A DNA stretch of 64,000 bases from positions 1,043,931-1,107,930 of the forward strand of contig NZ_CP033077.1 in the NCBI RefSeq assembly GCF_003716875.1, written 5' to 3'. The DNA comes from Vibrio zhugei (GTDB taxonomy: Bacteria > Pseudomonadota > Gammaproteobacteria > Enterobacterales > Vibrionaceae). Positions 47,768 through 57,756 of this stretch are shown in pieces (within the stretch, counting starts at the first letter, position 1; the number at the start of each line of letters is the position of its first letter). Made by a program: the position numbers and the translations under genes. The notes beneath the pieces were generated by a model, which saw nothing but the letters and a program-made list of their open reading frames with translations, searched no databases and was not told where the DNA came from.

Positions 47768-48193
47768 TTAAGATGACGTGTTTTTTGCCTTGTAATCACG
47801 GCGGTGCTCGAGAATGGTCGACAAGTTCACTTCAATCCATCCGGCCAGTTCAAGAATACGGGCTGCGACTTCTTCTCCCATCACCGTTAACGAGTACTCG
47901 ACATGCAAAGACACGCCTTCATAAGACGTTCGCTTGATGAAGCCATCCGCTTCTAAAGCTTGTAGAGTTTGTGACAACATTTTCTCACTGATACCGGAGA
48001 CACGTCGGCGCAATACACTGAATCGGGCTGAATCGCCACCATAGAGGGCCAGTAAGGTTAGCACTCCCCATTTGCTCGTAACATTACGTAAAATTTCACG
48101 AGATGGGCATTCTTTTTCTAACACGTCACCACGTTTAATCTTATCAACGATTTTCTCGCCGGACTGCTTGATTGAAGCTTGATGAGTTGGCAT
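47768..48193 (-). CDS. HxlR-family transcriptional regulator
   Basis: 141 residues from ATG 48191-48193. Winged-helix core: CPSREILRNVTSKWGVLTLLALYGG...RFSVLRRRVSGISEKMLSQTLQALEADGFIKRTSY, then EYSLTVMGEEVAARI. A Cys (ECPSRE) lies at the usual redox-sensing position of this family. Some members (YodB, HypR) sense electrophiles, fitting a neighbouring DJ-1-like gene. Divergent from that gene across 442 bp. Confidence 0.88.
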   Translation of the reverse strand: MPTHQASIKQSGEKIVDKIKRGDVLEKECPSREILRNVTSKWGVLTLLALYGGDSARFSVLRRRVSGISEKMLSQTLQALEADGFIKRTSYEGVSLHVEYSLTVMGEEVAARILELAGWIEVNLSTILEHRRDYKAKNTSS

Positions 48194-48635
48194 GCACGAT
48201 AATCCTAAACAGTTTGGTTCCAAGGCACTGACTGGATTATAACAAAGTTTGTTGGCAAGAGTCAGCCTTAATCCAAGCTCAAACGTTGGTCTCATCGAAT
48301 AAAATGCAGCAATGAGAAGCGTGAGCGCATCGTCACCTTATCCTAATATCCGCAACATCCTCTCGGCTTCTAACCTTGATATGACACAGTATCAACTGTT
48401 ATTGACATTTTACATATCAAAAGTATTTAGGTTAAATACACAACTTTATCAATATCCTACGTGATTTGTGTTCCAGAAAGGGACGATGAATGAGGCAGGA
48501 GTATTATCCTCTATAACATTGTCCTTTATGGTAATAGACCAACCGACATTTGAGTAACGTTACGCACTCAACATGTAAGAATAATACTAATGAACTCTGC
48601 TTACAGAGCGATCGTATACTAACAAGGAGATTTTT
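48194..48635. other. divergent promoter region of hxlR and DJ-1 gene
   Basis: A 442-bp non-coding gap. It contains the palindrome at 48423-48439. No open frame with a start signal was seen. Confidence 0.6.
48423..48439. promoter_or_regulatory. candidate HxlR operator
   Basis: GTATTTAGGTTAAATAC has perfect 7-bp arms GTATTTA/TAAATAC around GGT. Size and form resemble known operators of HxlR-type regulators (GTAT...ATAC). It lies between the two divergent genes. Confidence 0.5.
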
Positions 48636-49193
48636 GTGGCTAAAGTTTTAATGATTACTGGCGATTTTGTCGAAGATTACGAGAATATGGTTCCATTTCA
48701 GGCGCTTATCGCTATGGGGCATCAAGTCGATGCGGTGTGCCCAGATAAGAAAGCAGGCGAGACAATCAAGATAGCGATTCATGATTTCGTGGGTGATCAA
48801 ACTTACATTGAACTTCCTGGGCATCATTTCCAACTCAATGCGACCTTTGATGAGGTGGATCTCGACCGCTATGATGCTTTATATGTACCGGGAGGCCGAG
48901 CGCCAGAGTATTTGCGACTGAATGCTCGAGTGATTGAAATGGTGCAACATTTCTTCACAGAAGATAAACCAGTGGCCGCGATTTGTCATGGCGCGCAAAT
49001 TCTGACAGCAGCGGGGGTGATTGAAGGAAAAACGGTTTCTGCGTACCCGGCTTGTCGTCCAGAAGTCGAATTAGCGAGTGCGACATATGCGGATATTGCA
49101 GTTGATCAAGCGGTCACGGATGGAAAACTGGTCACCGCACCTGCATGGCCCGCTCACTCTGAATTAGTGAAGCAGTTTGCTGCACTGCTATAA
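48636..49193 (+). CDS. DJ-1/PfpI family protein
   Basis: 185 residues starting at GTG 48636 with AAGGAGA upstream. Core sequence [17 protein letters not shown], the nucleophile elbow [16 protein letters not shown] (Cys in AICHG) and [16 protein letters not shown]. Members include proteases, glyoxalases and deglycases; which applies cannot be told. The HxlR neighbour suggests induction by reactive compounds. Confidence 0.88.
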   Translation: MAKVLMITGDFVEDYENMVPFQALIAMGHQVDAVCPDKKAGETIKIAIHDFVGDQTYIELPGHHFQLNATFDEVDLDRYDALYVPGGRAPEYLRLNARVIEMVQHFFTEDKPVAAICHGAQILTAAGVIEGKTVSAYPACRPEVELASATYADIAVDQAVTDGKLVTAPAWPAHSELVKQFAALL

Positions 49194-49572
49194 ATAAGCC
49201 TATGGTGGCAGAGATAAAAAACGAGGCGAGAGCCTCGTTTTTTATTATGGCGACCGAGAGAGTAACGCCTATTACCGTCGTGTAAGCCGTACAGGTTGTT
49301 CATAATTTATGCGGAATCCATGTGGAGAGAACACCGAAAGAAACCATGACACCGAACGATTCTCAGGGAATATAAGTCCTACAATAAAAGCGTTGCCCAG
49401 ATCTCATAAATCGCATAAAAGCGACGATTTTTCGCGAAGGTCAATGTCATAATTTATTGATACTTATTAATATTTCATTTTTTTGTTATCCATTAAGACA
49501 ACGCCTACCACACGATCTGACAGAAATATCCTACCTTTATAAACACGTAAAGACACTTCAAGGGATTATTGT
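49194..49572. other. intergenic region with terminator
   Basis: Contains the terminator at 49216-49244 for the DJ-1 gene, then about 330 bp of AT-rich sequence that should hold the promoter of the arabinanase gene. Nothing else was recognised. Confidence 0.55.
49216..49244 (+). terminator. terminator after DJ-1 gene
   Basis: AAAAAACGAGGC-GAGA-GCCTCGTTTTTTATT. Confidence 0.9.
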
Positions 49573-50976
49573 ATGTCTAAGATATTGAACGCTTTGACCA
49601 TCGGTGCGATGGTATTATCCAGTCCATTAGCGCTTGCGCTGAATAATGGCGTATATACCATTACCTCTAAACACAGTGGTAAATTTTTACAGACCAATTC
49701 TGCATTGGCTCAAGACGGTGCCAACGTCGATACTTGGGGCCCCACCTATCATGATACGCAAAAATGGCTGATTACTCATCGCGGTAACGAGCAATATTCG
49801 CTTATCAATCTTAATAGCGGTAAAGCGTTAGAAATTTATCAATTCTCGACCCAGAATGGGGGCAATGCGGTTCAGTGGGAATATACGGGAAATGCCACTC
49901 AGTTATGGACCATTAAATCGCACGGTAATTATGTGAGTTTTATCAATGCCAATAGCGGCAAGGCCTTAGACTTATATGAATTTAATACTGCGGATGGGGC
50001 AAACGTTGATCAATGGACATACACGGGCAACGATGCCCAGCAATGGAAATTAGAGAAAACGGCCAATGTTCAAGCAACGCCTTATGACCCCTCTCAAACG
50101 AACGGTAAGACCGATCACTGGGCCGTATCTGGTGATACCTTTACTCACGATCCGACATTGATGTACCAAAATGGCACTTGGTGGCAATTTTATACGGGCG
50201 ATGGTATTCCGGCTAAATATGCGACAGATGGGTTAACTTGGAAGCCCATTCCTGCGGTTTTCCCATCGGGGTTAAGCTGGTGGAGAAATTATGTACCTGC
50301 GCATAATGGGATCGATGTCTGGGCGCCAGATGTGCGTGAATACAATGGCCGAACTTGGCTCTATTATGCGATATCCAGTTTTGGTAAGAATACCTCGATG
50401 ATAGGTTTAGCGTCTGCTCCTTCGATTGAGAGCGGCCAGTGGCGTGATGATGGCTTGGTGATTCGTTCAACGTCGTCGAACAACTACAATGCCATCGACC
50501 CAGATCTGGTGATCGCAAAAGATGGTGCGCCTTGGCTAGTCTTTGGGTCATTTTGGGACGGTATTAAACTGACTCGCCTGAATCCAGAAACGATGAAGCC
50601 ACTGGGGCAGCTATATTCTTTAGCGCGACGCACTGGCGGCATTGAAGCCCCAACCTTGATTTACCGTCAAGGGTACTATTACTTATTTGTCTCAATTGAT
50701 AAATGTTGCAGTGGTTTAAACAGTACCTATAAGATTGCGTATGGTCGGTCACAGACAATAACGGGCCCATATTTGACCAAGTCCGGTAAGCGCCTGTTAG
50801 ACGGCAACGTAGAGCTGTTTGACCGTGGCAATGATCGTTGGCCTGCAGTCGGCGGAGAAGATATCGTCAATACCGATGTGATCATCCGTCACGGCTATGA
50901 TGCCACCGATAATGGGGTATCGAAAATGATCATTAGTAAGCTCAATTGGGACAGTCAAGGTTGGCCCAAATACTAG
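49573..50976 (+). CDS. secreted ricin-lectin + GH43 arabinanase
   Basis: 467 residues. Signal peptide (ALTIGAMVLSSPLALA), then a ricin-B/CBM13-type lectin domain at about 24-165 built of repeats such as SGKALEIYQFSTQNGGNAVQW and SGKALDLYEFNTADGANVDQW. From about 185 a five-bladed GH43 catalytic domain: HDPTLMYQNGTWW (base Asp), WAPDVREYNGRTWLYYA, NAIDPDLVIAKDG (pKa Asp) and GGIEAPTLIYRQGYYYLFVS (acid Glu). The pattern is that of endo-1,5-alpha-arabinanases, which cut pectic arabinan. No transporter or other pectin genes are adjacent. Confidence 0.88.
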   Translation: MSKILNALTIGAMVLSSPLALALNNGVYTITSKHSGKFLQTNSALAQDGANVDTWGPTYHDTQKWLITHRGNEQYSLINLNSGKALEIYQFSTQNGGNAVQWEYTGNATQLWTIKSHGNYVSFINANSGKALDLYEFNTADGANVDQWTYTGNDAQQWKLEKTANVQATPYDPSQTNGKTDHWAVSGDTFTHDPTLMYQNGTWWQFYTGDGIPAKYATDGLTWKPIPAVFPSGLSWWRNYVPAHNGIDVWAPDVREYNGRTWLYYAISSFGKNTSMIGLASAPSIESGQWRDDGLVIRSTSSNNYNAIDPDLVIAKDGAPWLVFGSFWDGIKLTRLNPETMKPLGQLYSLARRTGGIEAPTLIYRQGYYYLFVSIDKCCSGLNSTYKIAYGRSQTITGPYLTKSGKRLLDGNVELFDRGNDRWPAVGGEDIVNTDVIIRHGYDATDNGVSKMIISKLNWDSQGWPKY

Positions 50977-51004
50977 TCGGTGTGCCATCGCATAGGCGTT
51001 GGGA

Positions 51005-51033
51005 GAAACGGAAGGGAGAATGCTTCCGTTTCT
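51005..51033 (+). terminator. terminator after arabinanase
   Basis: AAACGGAAG-GGAGAATG-CTTCCGTTTC followed by TTTG. Confidence 0.75.
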
Positions 51034-51119
51034 TTGCGTGAATTATGTTCACAGTGCCTATGAAGCATACGCATTAGCTGGCTTTTTAGACGGTTGAACG
51101 AAGAAAGTGATTTTTTTTG

Positions 51120-51147
51120 TTGACCAGATAAATTAATCCGTTAAAGT
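51120..51147 (+). promoter_or_regulatory. tRNA operon promoter
   Basis: TTGACC (-35, 51120-51125), 16-bp spacer, TAAAGT (-10, 51142-51147), then a GC-rich discriminator ACGCCTCG as in stable-RNA promoters. It lies 65 bp before tRNA-Leu. Confidence 0.6.
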
Positions 51148-51212
51148 ACGCCTCGTTCTCACGGCAAAGGTCGATGAGACAGATGGTGTCTAACCCATCG
51201 TATGATTGCGTT

Positions 51213-51299
51213 GCCCTGGTGGTGGAATTGGTAGACACAAGGGATTTAAAATCCCTCGGCGTTCGCGCTGTGCCGGTTCAAGTCCGGCCCGGGGCACCA
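51213..51299 (+). tRNA. tRNA-Leu (anticodon UAA)
   Basis: 87 nt including encoded CCA. Acceptor GCCCTGG pairs with CCGGGGC (one G-T). D-loop GGTAGACAC; anticodon loop in GGGATTTAAAATCCC gives UAA; a long variable arm TCGGCGTTCGCGCTG marks a class II tRNA; T-arm GCCGGTTCAAGTCCGGC. Confidence 0.95.
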
Positions 51300-51310
51300 T
51301 CAAATGATAC

Positions 51311-51384
51311 GGCGTGTTGGCAGAGTGGCTATGCAGCGGATTGCAAATCCGTGGACCTCGGTTCGACTCCGGGACGCGCCTCCA
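51311..51384 (+). tRNA. tRNA-Cys (anticodon GCA)
   Basis: 74 nt with encoded CCA. Acceptor GGCGTGT with ACGCGCC; anticodon arm CGGATTGCAAATCCG gives GCA; T-arm CTCGGTTCGACTCCGGG. Co-transcribed with tRNA-Leu 12 bp upstream. Its 3' end is where the accessory region begins, a common island attachment point. Confidence 0.95.
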
Positions 51385-51392
51385 TTATTTAG

Positions 51393-51423
51393 AAAGCCCG
51401 ATCAGAAATGATCGGGCTTTTTT
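51393..51423 (+). terminator. terminator of tRNA operon
   Basis: AAAGCCCGATCA-GAAA-TGATCGGGCTTTTTT. Confidence 0.92.
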
Positions 51424-51649
51424 ACGTTTGTAGGAAAGTGGTTTCGGTTTAGATAACTTCTTGTCTTGTCTATCTCCGGTATCTTGCACGGAATTTCTAG
51501 GGGAAGGATGCGCGAGGAAATACCTGTGCTGATAATCTGTGCGGAAATTTGGTGAGAACATACCGAGGGGCAAGGCTCCGGTAAGTCTCTGGTCGGGTAG
51601 CAAAGCGGACACGAATCCTACATAAAAAACTAATAGAGTTGGTGTGTGG

Positions 51650-52821
<1,172 letters not shown>

Positions 52822-52872
52822 TTATGGTGGAGATTTTACCACCTAACTTGGTGTCCGGGATCATTAAACCAC

Positions 52873-53022
52873 TACACTGTGGAGTTTGTGGAAACAGCGG
52901 TAGCTAAGGATTATTTCGAAACACAGGCTATGCAGAAGCAACAGTTGCTTAGGGAAGGGAAGCTGTTGGAAGAGAAAGTATTTAAACCCGAACAGATACC
53001 TGAATTTGCTGAGTCACTGTAG
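52873..53022 (+). pseudogene. C-terminal remnant of an unknown gene
   Basis: From the IS edge a frame of 49 codons runs to TAG 53020-53022 and reads YTVEFVETAVAKDYFETQAM then QKQQLLREGKLLEEKVFKPE. The peptide looks like real helical coding sequence rather than noise. The 5' part was lost at the IS3-type insertion. Parent gene not identified. Confidence 0.4.
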
Positions 53023-53372
53023 CCAATCGTAGGAGAAGTGGACACAAAGCCTAAAAAACAACTTTAAAGGGTTGGTGTCCGCTTTGGCTGTGGGTTCGGT
53101 GCTCGCTCCTGGGCGGCTGGCGCATTTATGCCCTATTATCATCCAGAGTAAAGACTCATTCACATCCCGTTCATGGGGTTTTGCCCTAATTGAAGCTATC
53201 CGAATAAAGTAACCCAGCGCACACCTTCATCAAACGTGATTCATTAATGGTTTCCCAGCGCTATATCTAGTGTTTAAAATTATTTTTGACGCGTATACTC
53301 ATCTAAATGAGTATTAGAGCCCTTTTTTTAATAATTTAATATGAAACCTCTATTGAGGTTAAAGGATTACGA
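53023..53372. other. leader region of the NERD-kinase-helicase locus
   Basis: A 350-bp non-coding stretch. GGTGTCCGCTTTG (about 53081-53093) is the inverse of CAAAGCGGACAC at 51601-51612 on the other side of the IS3-type element. The promoter-proximal part contains TTGACG (53286-53291) and the palindrome 53295-53314. Confidence 0.5.
53295..53314 (+). promoter_or_regulatory. palindromic operator candidate
   Basis: ATACTCATCTAAATGAGTAT has perfect 8-bp arms around CTAA. It overlaps the space between a -35-like TTGACG (53286) and the expected -10 region, 58 bp before the GTG start of the large gene. No regulator gene is present in the locus. Confidence 0.5.
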
Positions 53373-54719
53373 GTGAAATATCAGATTGTTGGTGGTGCTG
53401 GCCTGCACCGCAGCGAGACTAAAACCATTGATATGATGGTTCAACAGCTTCCTGACAGTTGGTTTGGATATGCCGGTTTAGTAGTTACGGATAGTCAAGG
53501 TTCAATGGAAATTGACGCACTTATTATCACAGCAGACCGGCTATTATTAGTTGAATTAAAAGAGTGGAATGGCACTATTACTTACGAAGGAGGAAAATGG
53601 TTCCAAAATGGGAAGCCTCGGGGTAAGAGCCCTTATCAAATTAAGCGCGAGCATGCGTTAAGGTTGAAAAATCTTTTACAAGAAGAACTATCTCGAAAAC
53701 TAGGCTACTTCCTACATGTCGAAGCTCATGTGGTACTTTGCGGTAATGCTGGCCCAGAAAACCTACCTACAAGCGAACGTCGCTTTGTACATACTCGTGA
53801 TGAATTTTTAACTATTGGAAAACCTAAGCATTATGATAATTTAGTTCAAACCACTAACTTCGCACATCTCTTTGAAGGTGAACATAAACGCCCCAACTCC
53901 ACTCAAGTATTACCAATTATTCAGGCTTTCTTTGATGGCCCCAAAGTTAAACCTTTACCATTAAAAGAAAACGATTATATCGCTAACGAGAAGCCATTTT
54001 TCAGTCACCCCCACAATATATACAGTGAGTTCAGAGCTGGCCACAAAGACAATGCTCTCCATAGAGGATTACTTCGCACATGGGATTTCGATGCATTAGG
54101 TGTTGCGCACGCTGAACAATCAATATGGGCAGAAATAGCCTTACGTGAAACACGAGTAGGACGTCAAGTGCGTAATGGCAGTGCTACTATGCAAGATTAT
54201 ATGCTTCGTTCTGTTAGCGAGATTTCAGAAGAGAACGTAACCGACGATGCTCGTGAGCTTTACGAGTTGCGTAGAAGCTTTAAAAGGCTAGATGAAGTTC
54301 TAGACAGCGAAGCTAAAGAGTGGAGTAAACCTGAACGAATCGACCGTGTACGAGCCCTGTTAGCGCCATTCTCAGAATTGCACAGCTTAGGTGTAGGCCA
54401 CCGCGACATCGACCCTCATAATCTTTGGTATGCCGAAGATCAGAAAAGCATTGTTGTCACAGGATTTGGCTCCGCATCTATCGATGGACGAGATAACTTA
54501 GAAGAACTGCGTACAACGCTACAAAGTGCACCTTATCTTATCCCTGAAGATGCTTTTGAAGAGGCAGCCGAACCATACCGCCAAGACGTCTTTATGTTAG
54601 CTGTCATAGCCTATCGTATCTGTTTTTCAGGAGAATCACTATTAGTAGAAAATCAAGTACCAGAGTGGCGAATACCGCAAGAAGATCTATTTGGGGGGGG
54701 ATCTCACACCTTGGTTTGA
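53373..54719 (+). pseudogene. NERD nuclease-like + kinase-like protein, part 1 of split gene
   Basis: First 448 codons of a much larger gene; GTG start with AAAGGA 6 nt before. Residues about 36-105 form a NERD domain with the PD-(D/E)XK-like set Asp48 ... Glu61-x-Lys63 (EIDALIITADRLLLVELKEW), followed by QIKREHALRLKNLL. Residues about 220-440 form a protein-kinase-like domain: catalytic loop HRDIDPHN (343-350), activation-segment end APYLIPE, and subdomain IX DVFMLAVIAYRICFSG. The DFG is GFG (364-366), so the Mg-binding Asp is missing. The frame ends early because of an 8-G run at 54693-54700; with 7 G it continues into the next part (GGDLTPWFEQALNLEPSKRF, normal kinase C-lobe). Confidence 0.82.
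54693..54700 (+). repeat. 8-G homopolymer causing a frameshift
   Basis: GGGGGGGG within TTTGGGGGGGGATC. One G fewer would join parts 1 and 2 of the large gene in frame. Such runs are prone to slippage in replication and also to sequencing error. Confidence 0.85.
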
Positions 54720-56113
54720 ACAGGCTTTAAACCTAGAGCCAAGCAAACGATTCCCTCGTGCGGATATCATGTTAAATGAGTTCAATTCAGCAACACAGGA
54801 ACAAATCCAAGGACATGATGAAGCAAACCAGATCCACCAAGAAATAGAAAATAGCGATTTTTTCCGAGGTGATATGAACGGTGTGGGTGTTGTGATGGAA
54901 TTTCAGCCATTACCTGAGTTCGCAGCCAGCGTTTATCCAGCTCTTGCTGCGATAGCTAAAACTGGGTATATCGACTACCTCTCCAATCAAAATGAGCAGT
55001 TATTGCAGGTGAAACTCTGGGACGGAGTAACACTCAACACTCAACAGCCTGGAGTTAATCGTAGAATTCACGCATTTAAACAACGTATTGATAAGCTTCA
55101 ACAACTAAACCTACCGACCCCCTCGGTCCATGCCTGTGGTTTATTAGGGCAAGGTGGGCTCTACTTAGTAAGTGAACATATTGAAGGTCAGCTCTGGTCG
55201 GAGTACATATCCTCACATGAGTTGAATCACGCACAGAGACTGAGCATTGCGGAGACATTAATACATACGGTACTCCGGTTCCATGAAAAGCAGCTACCAC
55301 ATGGGGACTTATGTCCTAATAAACTACTAGTTCAAGACGACGAACAGTTAGCTTTAACACTAACTGGATTACTAGAATATAGTGATGAATTGACTTCGAA
55401 CAAGTGCTATCAACCCACGAACCCAGATGCTACAGATGCTTTTGGGCGAGATTGCTTTGCAATTTATAAAATAGTAGAGGAACTTTTCCATGAAAACATG
55501 CCTCTTGCTGTCGCAGAAGAAATTAGCCGAGCAAGTCAGTCACCTGATGGGATTCCAATTGCGTTAGATCCTTTACTACAATCCCTGACAGCTCCCGACC
55601 AACCCGAAACTGAAATCAACTCTAAGCCTCAAATAAATTTAGAGGATTCCATCTCAATACGCTGGCGCGGAGAAGCATGGCCAGCCGACTTAAAATTACT
55701 AGAACCAAATGATGGTGGATATCACTTCAATTGCAGTTGGTCTAATAACCCCCGCTTTACTAATGAATTACGCTGTTTTATTACAGGCCTTGGTGAGCAG
55801 TTATTAGTAGACCTTAACCCTGAGGATCGCTGTATATCAAGAATAAACTACAACACAGGTCTATCGATTGAAGAAACGATAAAGGCGGGGAAACACTCTC
55901 AAACTAAGATTGAATCACAATTATCAATTCAACAAGGGATACTTACTGAACGCAATGATTTCATAGAACTACTAATGTCCCTTGAGCCTGTAATCGACGC
56001 TATTATCGAAAGAGCAAATCCAAATCAAGAAATGGAAGAGCATGACTTTGATGTCAGTGATTCGCAACCAGTTGAACTATGGCAAGCACTTGCTGATACC
56101 GAAGGGGAATTAC
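54701..56113 (+). pseudogene. second kinase-like domain, part 2 of split gene
   Basis: Continues the kinase C-lobe of part 1 (DLTPWFEQALNLEPSKRFPRADIMLNEF), then starts another kinase-like domain. Its pieces are QLLQVKLWDGVTL (Lys strand), GGLYLVSEHIEGQLWSEYIS (hinge), LPHGDLCPNKLLV (HGD with catalytic Asp and Asn), LTGLLEY in place of DFG, and AFGRDCFAIYKIVEELF. A third region (SISIRWRGEAWPADLKLLEP...) of about 130 residues precedes the helicase and is not recognised. The frame is cut at 56113 by ISa; the ORF appears to continue to 56211 only by reading into the IS. Together with the frameshift the gene is doubly broken here. Confidence 0.8.
56110..56113 (+). repeat. target duplication TTAC (left) of ISa
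   Basis: TTAC at 56110-56113, repeated at 57754-57757. Removing the element and one copy restores an uninterrupted frame GAA GGG GAA TTA CGT GAA CAG GTG. Confidence 0.8.
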
Positions 56114-56152
56114 CGGCGTTTTTCAAGCTAGTTGTCACTACTTGCTTAATTA

Positions 56153-57163
56153 TCAAGCAGCTTTTTTTTCTGGGTTCAGATGAACCTCTCCGATCGGCTC
56201 ACAGTTCCTAATTTTCCCTGACCAGCGTTCTGGTCTTTTCTGACGATGTTCTATCAACACCTTTGCCCGATGCTCCAAGATCTGTTTGTCTTTTCCACTA
56301 TGGCGCTCTGACGGTGTGACAAAGTTTAAGCGGCTATGTTTGTGTTCTGTGTTATACCAGACAACGAAGTCTGCTACCCAAGCTCGACATATGTCTAGAC
56401 CACTAAAGCCTTTCGATGGCCAATTCGGCACGTATTTCAATGTGCGGAATAAGGATTCCACATACGGATTGTCATCGCTGACTCGTGGGCGACTGTAGGA
56501 TGAGATAATGCCCAGCTCTTCCATCTTGGCTTTGAACATCAATGATTTCATTGGAGCGCCATTATCTGAATGCAAAACCAGAGACTGATTGAAGCATTGC
56601 TCTCGCATCAAGGTTCGTTGCAGTAACTGAGCGGCCAACTCTCCGCACTCTCGGTCATAGACGTCATACCCAACGATTTTTCGGCTATAAATATCTTCGA
56701 TCATGTACAGATAATAATGCTGACCACGAACCCCAGACGGCATGTACGTAATATCCCAAGTGAAAACCTGATTCGGCCCTGTAGCGGTGTAACTTGTTGG
56801 TCTCGATGACTTTTTTCGACTACGTTGGCGACCTCGACGGTTAAGTTGACCTTCTGCTTTCAAAACCCGATAAAAACTCGATTCCGATGCGATATATTCA
56901 CCTTTATCCAGTAAGGTTGGGACGATTTGACTCGGTGGTAGACTCGCGTATTCAGGCGCGTTACTGACTTCAACGATCAACTGTCTTTCTTGCTTTGAGA
57001 GCTTGTTTACTGGCTCTGGTCGTGTCGCTATCGGCCGTTGATCTTCCTGTATTTCACCGCTCTGATAGCAGCGACGGTAAGTCCGTAAATCGATCTCAGC
57101 TTCATGACAGGCACTCTCTAATCGACAGCCGTTTTGGCGAGCCTCATGGATGAGTGCAACCAA
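56153..57163 (-). CDS. IS3-type transposase OrfB
   Basis: 336-residue DDE transposase, complete here and truncated at 445. HTH-like N-terminal part MVALIHEARQNGCRLESACH, then VFTWDITYMPSGVRGQHYYL (D), VLHSDNGAPMKSLMF (D) and PRVSDDNPYVESLFRTLKY (E). A Cys replaces Trp in LRTYRRCYQSG compared with the other copy. Expressed as a fusion after a -1 frameshift from OrfA. Confidence 0.9.
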   Translation of the reverse strand: MVALIHEARQNGCRLESACHEAEIDLRTYRRCYQSGEIQEDQRPIATRPEPVNKLSKQERQLIVEVSNAPEYASLPPSQIVPTLLDKGEYIASESSFYRVLKAEGQLNRRGRQRSRKKSSRPTSYTATGPNQVFTWDITYMPSGVRGQHYYLYMIEDIYSRKIVGYDVYDRECGELAAQLLQRTLMREQCFNQSLVLHSDNGAPMKSLMFKAKMEELGIISSYSRPRVSDDNPYVESLFRTLKYVPNWPSKGFSGLDICRAWVADFVVWYNTEHKHSRLNFVTPSERHSGKDKQILEHRAKVLIEHRQKRPERWSGKIRNCEPIGEVHLNPEKKAA

Positions 57164-57186
57164 GCTTTGCCTTTCATCGGTTGAGG

Positions 57187-57687
57187 TTAATCGTCCTCGG
57201 GCTCTTCCCCGTAAAAGGCTCTGAGCTTTTTTCTCAGCACCAGAAGCGCGGTGGTTTCTGCCAGCGCTTTTTCTTTGTAACGGAGTTCTTTCTTCAACTC
57301 TTTTATTTCATGTTTGTCCGCTTTTGCCTGTTTCTTGGCTTCCGCTTCTCGTTCTTTTTGAGTCATGAAGCCGTGCATACATTCGCTGCGCCACTCTTTG
57401 AGCTGCTCAGGATAAAGCCCCTTTTCACGACAATACTGACTTAGCTCATGCTCTGTCATGGAAAAGGTTTCAGCAACCACAGCTAACTTAGTTTGCGCTG
57501 ACCACTGATCGGAGGAAGTATTACTATCTGGCACAACGGCTCCTGACTGTCTTAATGCGTTACGCCAATTATACAGGGTTGCTTCACTGATGCCTTCTTC
57601 TTTTGCGACTTCCGCCACTGAGCGAGAGTATGGAGGTAATAGTTTTTTCAATATAGCGTCTTTTCTTTCCTGCGGATAACGAGACAT
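57187..57687 (-). CDS. IS3-type transposase OrfA
   Basis: 166 residues, same sequence as at 1087-1587: HTH VAEVAKEEGISEATLYNWRN, second helix region and charged coiled coil. The -1 reading from 57226-57232 passes through GRLTSTDERQSL without a stop directly into OrfB VALIHEA, which supports a frameshifted OrfAB product. Confidence 0.88.
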   Translation of the reverse strand: MSRYPQERKDAILKKLLPPYSRSVAEVAKEEGISEATLYNWRNALRQSGAVVPDSNTSSDQWSAQTKLAVVAETFSMTEHELSQYCREKGLYPEQLKEWRSECMHGFMTQKEREAEAKKQAKADKHEIKELKKELRYKEKALAETTALLVLRKKLRAFYGEEPEDD

Positions 57688-57756
57688 GATTTACTCTGTT
57701 ACCGCCCCTAACTGGTTAAATTTTAACAGTGACAACTATCCTGCCAGAGGGGGTTA

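Larger units (their letters stand above)
56114..57753 (-). mobile_element. IS3-type element (ISa), complete, inside the defence gene
   Basis: 1,640 bp. Imperfect terminal repeats: left CGGCGTTTTTCAAGCTAGTT, right (reverse complement) CCCCCTCTGGCAGGATAGTT, both continuing GTCACT. A 4-bp duplication TTAC flanks it. It carries orfA and orfB with an A AAA AAG slippery site at 57226-57232 (minus strand). The copy at 445-1653 differs at one base, so the insertion is recent. Confidence 0.88.

Noticed and set aside
51174..51392. 72-codon plus-strand frame
   Set aside because: It covers tRNA-Leu and tRNA-Cys; the tRNA folds explain the sequence.
54691..56211. 506-residue protein as an independent gene ending at 56211
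   Set aside because: It begins in the middle of a kinase C-lobe after a homopolymer frameshift, and its last 33 codons are IS sequence.
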